Below are positions 58,257 through 64,000 of a stretch of 64,000 nucleotides of DNA, piece by piece. The notes beneath the pieces are model-generated. The model did no database searches. It saw nothing but the letters and a program-made list of their open reading frames with translations, and had not been told where the DNA came from. Both the position numbers and the translations under genes were made by a program. The DNA lies in contig NC_057925.1 in the NCBI RefSeq assembly GCF_018873765.1, positions 11,853,568 to 11,917,567 on the forward strand. Reading direction: 5' to 3'. Numbering within the stretch: position 1 is the first letter of the stretch; every line of letters starts with the position of its first letter. The DNA comes from Telopea speciosissima (lineage: Eukaryota > Streptophyta > Magnoliopsida > Proteales > Proteaceae).

Positions 58257-59551
58257 TAAGTTTTTAGTCTAAATTTGTTGGAGTGGGTATTTCTTGTATT
58301 CTGCAGGTCCACATAATTATTATTGGGTTTATAATGGTCATTGAGTTGGGTTTTAGATCTATTAAATATACGGAATTGAAACTAAAATTGTGTGGGGATT
58401 AGGATTTGAGTTCTCAATATATTGTCCCTGTCTGGAAAAGCCTTAGGCACAAGTAAAGGGAGATTACTTATGAGGTAGAGATTGGGAGATCACTTTATGA
58501 GGTAGAGAATGACATAGAGAGCTTTCCAATTCTAGTAGAAAATCTCTGGTTCTCTTAGGCGGATGTAGACTTCAATGTTGAATTGCGTTAAATTCCTTAC
58601 GGTGTGTGTGATTGTTTGGTTGGTTTCTTCCTCGTGGTTGCATATTCATCCTCAACAAAAGATATTAAAACTAAGGTTGTGGCAGGGCTAGGGCGTGGCA
58701 ACTCAGTGTGCCTCCGAGCATGAAGTCGGATAAGATCTCTGTTATCTCGCATGGAGGGATAGATGAGAAAGATCTTGATTGCTTCTGTGTAGAGGAAGAG
58801 ATGTAAAGATCTCGGTTGCTCCCGCGTGGAGGGGGAAATTGTTGGGGTTCCACATAGAAGGTGAAAGTAATATTCACTCATTGGGTATGAGTAGCCTGAT
58901 GTGGAGATTTATAGGTACTTGAGTAACCACTCCTTATTGAAGGAATTATATATGGTTATTCTATCAATGGCTGGTTAAATGGAGATTTTGATCATTGAAT
59001 AGAAAGGTAAACATATGCATTTAGATTGATCGCATATCAAATTTTTTACTCAAATTCAATAAAAACTATCTCATGTTTATCCATGCATCCATTTATTTTC
59101 AATAGTCCATGTATTAGCATGTAACCTTGTATAATCCTCCACTAAACATGGATTTGATAGTTCTATTTTGTCATATCATAAATTTCAATTTAACTTGAAT
59201 GAAGCTTTGCTTTCTCACCAATTAACACGGCATTTAGGTCTAGGTTTTAGTTTTTTATTTTGGTTAATTAAATTAAAATACATAAATATGTATTAATACA
59301 GCAATTAATACAATAATTAATACATGGACTAATACGGGTGCTTTTAAAAGTCATGTATGGAATTAAGCAACCCTATAGAATACGGTAAGAGTCGAGAATT
59401 TGAATTATACGATCGGGCACAGCAATTTATACGACAATTAATACATGAAATTACTAACTATGCTCCCAGCACCTTGGTGGAATTTTTTGAATTAATAAAT
59501 CATGGTAGTGTTGTGTTCAAAAAAAATTTTCTATTACCATTTTTAAGTTTA
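58257..59551. other. Gene-free stretch
   Basis: No gene recognised. The DNA is AT-rich from 58970 on, with short repeats such as aattaatacaataattaata near 59300. Confidence 0.4.
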
Positions 59552-60492
59552 GGGAAAATTACATGCCCCTCCCTTGTACTATGGTCTAATTACACCTTCT
59601 TCCCTTGCATTTTTTCAATTACATTCTAACCCCCTCTAATTTGAAAAGAAAATTACCATTACACCCTTGCCGTTAGCATCTGTTTGTTAAGCGGTGGTGT
59701 GGCTTAGTAATATTTTTTCATAATTCCCAAACTAACCTTGGATCCTTGTGAGATGACCCTTTTACCCTTCTTCTGCAACTCCGCCCCCACCCTGCTTATG
59801 CAACCTTTGATAAAAAACGATGAGAATGGCACCTTTCCTTTTCTTCATCCTCTCAAATTTTGATTGCCTACCATGTTCTTCCCTTTCTTACCGCTACAAT
59901 CATCTTTAGTGAAGTTTCTTGTGCAGCCTCCGTTGGTTTTATTTGGGTCCACAAAATCGAAACCAAGAAGGCATATGCATCGAGCTTATTTTGTAGTTTC
60001 GGTCAGTGAGGGTTAAATGGAGACTATGATTAAAAGGGAATCAAGGGATTTTAGAGAGATAAGGTTAACCGAGAAACGGGAAACTTACTCGCTATAACTC
60101 AAATGAGAAACAATCTAGAGAGGGCTTTAGTCATGCTTGTTCCTGCTTTCGTTTTTCCAAAGTTTATTTCCCCCCGTCCCCCTAATTTGTGATTGAAACC
60201 CTCTCTTCAAAAGTAGTTCTGTAGTGTTAGTGTACCTTACTGAACTGAGCACCCATTTCCTTTTCTTGTTTGTAGAACTCAGCTAGAAGTTAAAGTGCAT
60301 CTGTTTTTTTCCCCCCTTTTTCCCTTTAGTTATTTTTTTTATTTCCTTGTAATTCTTGTGGGGATTTGGAAGCATATTGTGTTATGGATTGAGTAATTTC
60401 ATATGGTTTTATTTGTAATATTTTGATCATTCATCCAAGCTTTTGATTTGAAGCTAATGGAAATTTTACCCATGCTTTTGGGGCTGTTGAAG

Positions 60493-60664
60493 GTGAATTC
60501 TGTAAAAGAATTGAGTGGACATATTTGTTAGCTTTGTGGGAATGAAATTGAAATTACAATAGATGGAGAGCCCTTTGTTGCCTGTAATGAATGTGTTTTC
60601 CCAGTCTGCAACCCTTGTTATAAGTATGAGAGAAGAGGGAGCAATCAAGCTTGCCCTCAATGCT
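60493..60664 (+). pseudogene. Captured cellulose synthase (CesA) RING-type zinc-finger exon
   Basis: The frame reads VNSVKELSGHIC, then after an in-frame [12 protein letters not shown] and [19 protein letters not shown], then YKYERR and NQACPQC. This is the N-terminal cysteine-rich finger by which plant CesA subunits pair in the cellulose synthase complex at the plasma membrane. The eight-cysteine pattern is kept. The TAG stands where functional proteins have Gln. The catalytic glycosyltransferase domain is absent. It lies inside Pack-MULE 2. Confidence 0.88.
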
Positions 60665-60980
60665 AAGTAAGATCAGGGAAGGTAGAGATGGCGGTTTAGT
60701 GAGGGATTTAGGGCATGGTGAGTGAGGGTTTCGGTTGGTGGCAGGAAGAAGATGATGATGGAGAAGAAAAGAAAAAGAAGATCAACAGAGGTGGAGAAGG
60801 TTTAGTTGGGTTACCTACAGTTAAGGTGTAGTGAAGTGGAGAGGAAGAGATGGGGAGGTACTCCATTTTTATTCTCCTGGCTCAAAGAAGATGTCGGCCA
60901 TTGTATTTTTTCAAAACTTTCGTTTCTGTCGAAGCTTACAGGAGAAACCTTGGAGCTCGCTGGAGATGAAGGCCAGACCC

Positions 60981-61930
60981 TATTTTTTTTTTTTTAATGG
61001 AAATAAAAATTAATATTACTGAGAGAAAGGGCTTACAGAGTTATGGACAGGCCATATATTCATATAATTGCAACATTTGAAAATTATACTAGTGAAGTTA
61101 TTCATTGCATCAGCTAGATCAAAGTAATATTTGATTAAATTCCAGGGGATGCGAGTTGAGGGGGTAGGATGAAATAAGTCAAAGAGCTCCATGCTTGAAC
61201 AGATGATTTCTTTAGTTTTTGGGTTTCGTTGCTTCGCGAATCTCCATCCTTGGACAATCCCAAAAAGCTCTGCTTTCTTTGCATCTGATGTAGACTATCT
61301 ACCTGCATCTATTATTACACCCTGGCCAGCTATCAAGATTGAAACAGTCCAACTGGTTATTTTAAGATCTGGTCATATAAGCTTGCGTTGTATATCCAGA
61401 TTAGTAATCATTGGAGGAATATTTTGGGCGTGTGCTAGGTTGTGAAGATGAGTTAGATGATAATTAAAGTGAGGGGAGGGTGAATATTCATATTTTTAAT
61501 CCATTTGAAAATATCATTGAGAACCAACATCGGGTCGGCTTTGGAAGTCCCTAAAATAACCTTGTTTCTAACATTCCAAATAAAATAACTAGTAATCATT
61601 AAAACAGAGAAAACCCAGGTCAAGGATTGTTTATCAAAAACTTGAGAAGAAAAGATTGAAACACAGAGATGTGTGAGAGAAGGGCCGGAGAGGTGCTCGG
61701 TTCTTAATCCGATGGGGTCAGATGCCCAGATACGCTTAGTCCAATCACATGACAAGAAAAGGTGCCAGATTGATTCATCTTTAGATCCACATAATGCACA
61801 TGTAGGTTCGACGGGCATCCATTTTGAGATAGTCGCTTTGACAGGTAGTCCTGCATTCAAGACACGCCAAAAGAAGAGTTTAAATCTCGGGTGAATATTA
61901 ATTTTCCAGAAAAGTGCCACCATTTGGAAA
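60981..61930 (-). mobile_element. L1-type LINE, 5'-truncated, inside Pack-MULE 2
   Basis: On the minus strand, 61923-61453 encodes the zinc-binding reverse transcriptase end (zf-RVT): FWRVLNAGLPVKATISKW, CALCGSKDESIWHLFLSCDW. Beyond it (about 61440-61150) is an RNase H-like part with DAKKAELFGIVQGW. The tail is a T-run at 60981-60993 on the plus strand. The reverse transcriptase core is missing. The short match atgaag on both sides is too weak to call a target duplication. Confidence 0.85.
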
Positions 61931-61945
61931 ACATGAAGATAAGGG

Positions 61946-62215
61946 TAGGGATGTAAACGGATCGGATTTGGCTTGGATAGTGCTATATCCGCATCTGCAT
62001 CCGATTAGCTTTCGGATGGATTCGGATAGTGCTAAACGGATACGGACATGGATACAGATCCGATATTTTATCCGTGTACATGTTAATATAACTTTTCAGA
62101 TAGCTATAGCCTATCCGTATCCGTATCCGTTTAGCTTTCGGACGGATTCGGATAGTGCTAAACGAATACGGACACGAATACGAAAACGGATTTCGGCTAT
62201 TCATTTACATCCCTA
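61946..62215. mobile_element. hAT-type MITE, 270 bp, inside Pack-MULE 2
   Basis: It begins TAGGGATGTAAACGG and ends ATTTACATCCCTA. It is flanked by a perfect 8 bp gataaggg at 61938-61945 and 62216-62223. The interior is built of repeated 'ggattcggatagtgctaaac' units. Confidence 0.95.
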
Positions 62216-62439
62216 GATAAGGGTAGCAGTGTAATTTTATTTCTGATGTTTTAATATAAGGGTAAAATAGTTTTTTCCAAACTAAAACTAACAATAGACT
62301 AACACCGTCAACAAGAGGGGGTCTAGGTGTAATTGGGAAAAAAACAAGGGTGGAAGGTGTAATTAGGCCATAGTATATGGGAGGGGCATATAATTCTCCC
62401 TTGATTTTATAATATCTAATCTAGGGAGTAGGATGGAAA

Positions 62440-62575
62440 TTTATCCGCCCAAGTGCACCACACTTAGAAATCCAACCGTCCACCCAACACTTGAGAGGAT
62501 AAAAAGATGTCACTGCCCATGTTTTTACAGTTGGATTCCCAAATGTGGTGCACTACGCACTTGAGAGGATGAAAA
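62440..62575. mobile_element. Foldback MITE
   Basis: Arms caagtgcaccacacttagaa and atgtggtgcactacgcacttg are inverted, with aaatccaac facing gttggattc. Ends are approximate. Confidence 0.6.
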
Positions 62576-62584
62576 TCTGAGCAG

Positions 62585-62840
62585 GATTCCTGATTTGGTA
62601 GATGCAGGAAAAAATCTCATTAACACCATATGGATAATAGGATGGGGTTAAATTTTATGGACATGTAGATTACATGGTCCCTTGTTCAATTCCAATGTCA
62701 AGTTTAAACCTAACCTAAGTAAGCCACATGGTAAAATTACGAAAAAAAAACCAAAAGAAGTAAAACCCAAAGATTGAAAAGAAGGTGCACGGAAATACAT
62801 GGGAGGGCATGACAATACATGAGAAGGCATATTGTTTGCG
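62585..62840 (+). repeat. UGT downstream flank block A, inverted third copy
   Basis: This is the reverse complement of the block at 38815-39060 (tttggtagatgcaggaaaa, aacaccatatgg, tgtcaagtttaaacctaacc, acatgggagggcatg). No UGT is found next to it. Confidence 0.75.
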
Positions 62841-63399
62841 CTCCTAAAAATATTGAGATGTCTAGACCTTAAGGACTCCTTTACTTGAGGCTTGCCTGGT
62901 CAAGTTGGGATGGAGATTGTTAGATAATACTCTAAGTCCTTGGTCGTCTATTCTTAAGGCCATATATTTTTCTCATCTCTCTTTACAAGACAACTCCGTA
63001 CTTCAATTCAAAAAGGGGTCTTAGACTTGAAATAATATCATTAGTATTTTACCTGAGTTAAGGAAAACGGTTTATATTTGTGTAGGGGACGGATCTTACA
63101 CAAGAAAATGGGATGATCATTCGATTCCTAGTCTTAATAATTTGAGGTTGCCCTCAACTGTGAATATAGCTAATGGAAAAACACATAAGAATGGTAAGGA
63201 TTTTTACCTCTCAGGAAGAAACTCATAAAACGGAATTGAATGCAATTTGCTCATAGTTACAAACCCCGCGAACCACGCAAGTCTGATCTACGTACGTACA
63301 TGTTAGGTTTCTCCAATGGAGAGATCACACTACAAATCCTAGGGAGATGATGGATTTCCTAGAGAAACACAACACTAGCAGAGAGAGAGAGAGAGAGAG
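62841..63399. other. Gene-free stretch
   Basis: No gene recognised. A (GA)n microsatellite lies at 63380-63402, just before the dispersed repeat. Confidence 0.4.
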
Positions 63400-64000
63400 A
63401 GACGACTATTCATGATCTCATATCAGCCTTCTCCCCAACAACCTATAAATAGAAGTAGGGGATGACCAAAGTGGCTGCCCATGTCATCCCCCTGTTGGGC
63501 GATCTTGTTACATCTCCTACTCGCCCCCACAGGACTCATCAACTCAATCGTTCATGTAAGCCTCTCTCTCGTACATGTATCTTTTCATATGATAAATGGG
63601 ATATGTGACCTAATGAGATAAAACAAGGTAGGAGTATTGCTATATCAAGCTTCCATCTAATCAACATAGGTCATCACTTATAAACAATCTTGAAATACCT
63701 CTAACGATCCAATTATATAAGATGTAGCAGTCTCAATCCCTTATGATGAGTAGTGCTAACTCCAAATATGTAATGCACACATGACTATATCAAAAACGAA
63801 TACAAGAAGTCGCCGAGCAATAAGTCACAAAACAAAACTATATCATCGAATGGTTTTCCTTGAGCCCCTTCATGTCAAACTGAGATCATGGCTAAAATAG
63901 GCTTAAAATCATCAGATAAGTATTCATCACCTCGATCCGATGTAAAGCATTTGGTACATTTACTCAATTGGTTCTCAACCTCGACATTTGGAAGTTGGAA
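63400..64000. repeat. Dispersed 650 bp repeat, copy 2 (cut by window end)
   Basis: It matches 53255-53920 in the same orientation, including ctataaatagaagtagggga and catttggtacatttactcaa. It lacks about 50 bp present in copy 1 around 53328-53380. Confidence 0.75.

Larger units (their letters stand above)
59552..62400. mobile_element. Pack-MULE 2 (about 2.85 kb, carries a cellulose synthase exon)
   Basis: The left end gggaaaattacatgcccctc and the inverse of the right end, gggagaattatatgcccctc, continue as inverted repeats for about 90-110 bp (actatggtctaattacacct / actatggcctaattacacct, aattacattctaacccc / aattacacctagacccc). Flanks ttaagttta and ttgatttta match at 7 of 9. Inside are a CesA fragment (sense), an antisense LINE (60981 on) and a hAT MITE (61946 on), both later insertions. 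No transposase. Confidence 0.88.

Noticed and set aside
59357-59540. Possible organelle-derived insert (peptide with ELYDRAQQFIRQLIHEITN)
   Set aside because: The peptide has no family I can name, and I could not extend any plastid or mitochondrial match.
53255-64000. The two 650 bp repeats as LTRs of one element
   Set aside because: The 9.5 kb between them is a UGT gene plus unrelated transposons, with no retroelement coding sequence; they are better seen as separate copies.

Overview
The window is plant nuclear DNA, most likely from a woody angiosperm (a magnoliid or early-branching eudicot would fit, but the species cannot be fixed from sequence alone). Evidence is a family-1 UDP-glycosyltransferase cluster with plant PSPG boxes, an intron-bearing plant ZIP metal transporter, plant-type Pack-MULEs, Ac-like hAT elements, and Tat/Ogre, copia and L1 remnants in AT-rich intergenic DNA.

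Real genes are few. Three intact single-exon UGT88-like glycosyltransferases lie on the minus strand (23793-25211, 39685-41109, 54303-55733). A frameshifted plus-strand relative runs off the left edge (1-926), and a 79-residue C-terminal stub survives at 38494-38755. Repeated upstream and downstream flanks show that the cluster grew by segmental duplication of gene plus flanks and was then broken up by transposons. The only other complete gene is a two-exon ZIP2/ZIP11-like zinc/metal transporter (complement of 9573-9964 and 10601-11231).

Layout: 1-2600 UGT end, LINE tail and foldback MITE; 2600-7800 intron-bearing pseudogene debris of cytosolic GAPDH and mitochondrial-type ALDH2; 7811-8889 two adjacent hAT MITEs; 9127-11501 SINE, ZIP gene and a MITE touching its TATA box; 12678-14243 Pack-MULE with a purple acid phosphatase first exon; 16749-16925 stray copy of the ZIP 3' UTR; 19182-21405 hAT element carrying an LRR receptor-like protein 3' end; 23000-27200 UGT block; 28060-29345 TRIM-like fossil; 30310-31960 LINE and copia debris; 34380-38755 an old UGT locus split by two MULEs, one carrying an F-box/DUF295 fragment; 39100-41755 UGT block; 43671-53140 an antisense gag-only Tat/Ogre-type fossil with large tandem arrays; 54100-58256 UGT block with a hAT element just upstream of the gene; 59552-62400 Pack-MULE with a cellulose synthase zinc-finger exon, itself hit by a LINE and a hAT MITE.

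The most unusual features are four separate transposon captures of unrelated host genes in 64 kb, and some twenty short foldback (hairpin) elements. Several have 9-10 bp target duplications, and many with different ends share a similar core. This points to a modular MULE-type foldback group that has been very active at this locus.
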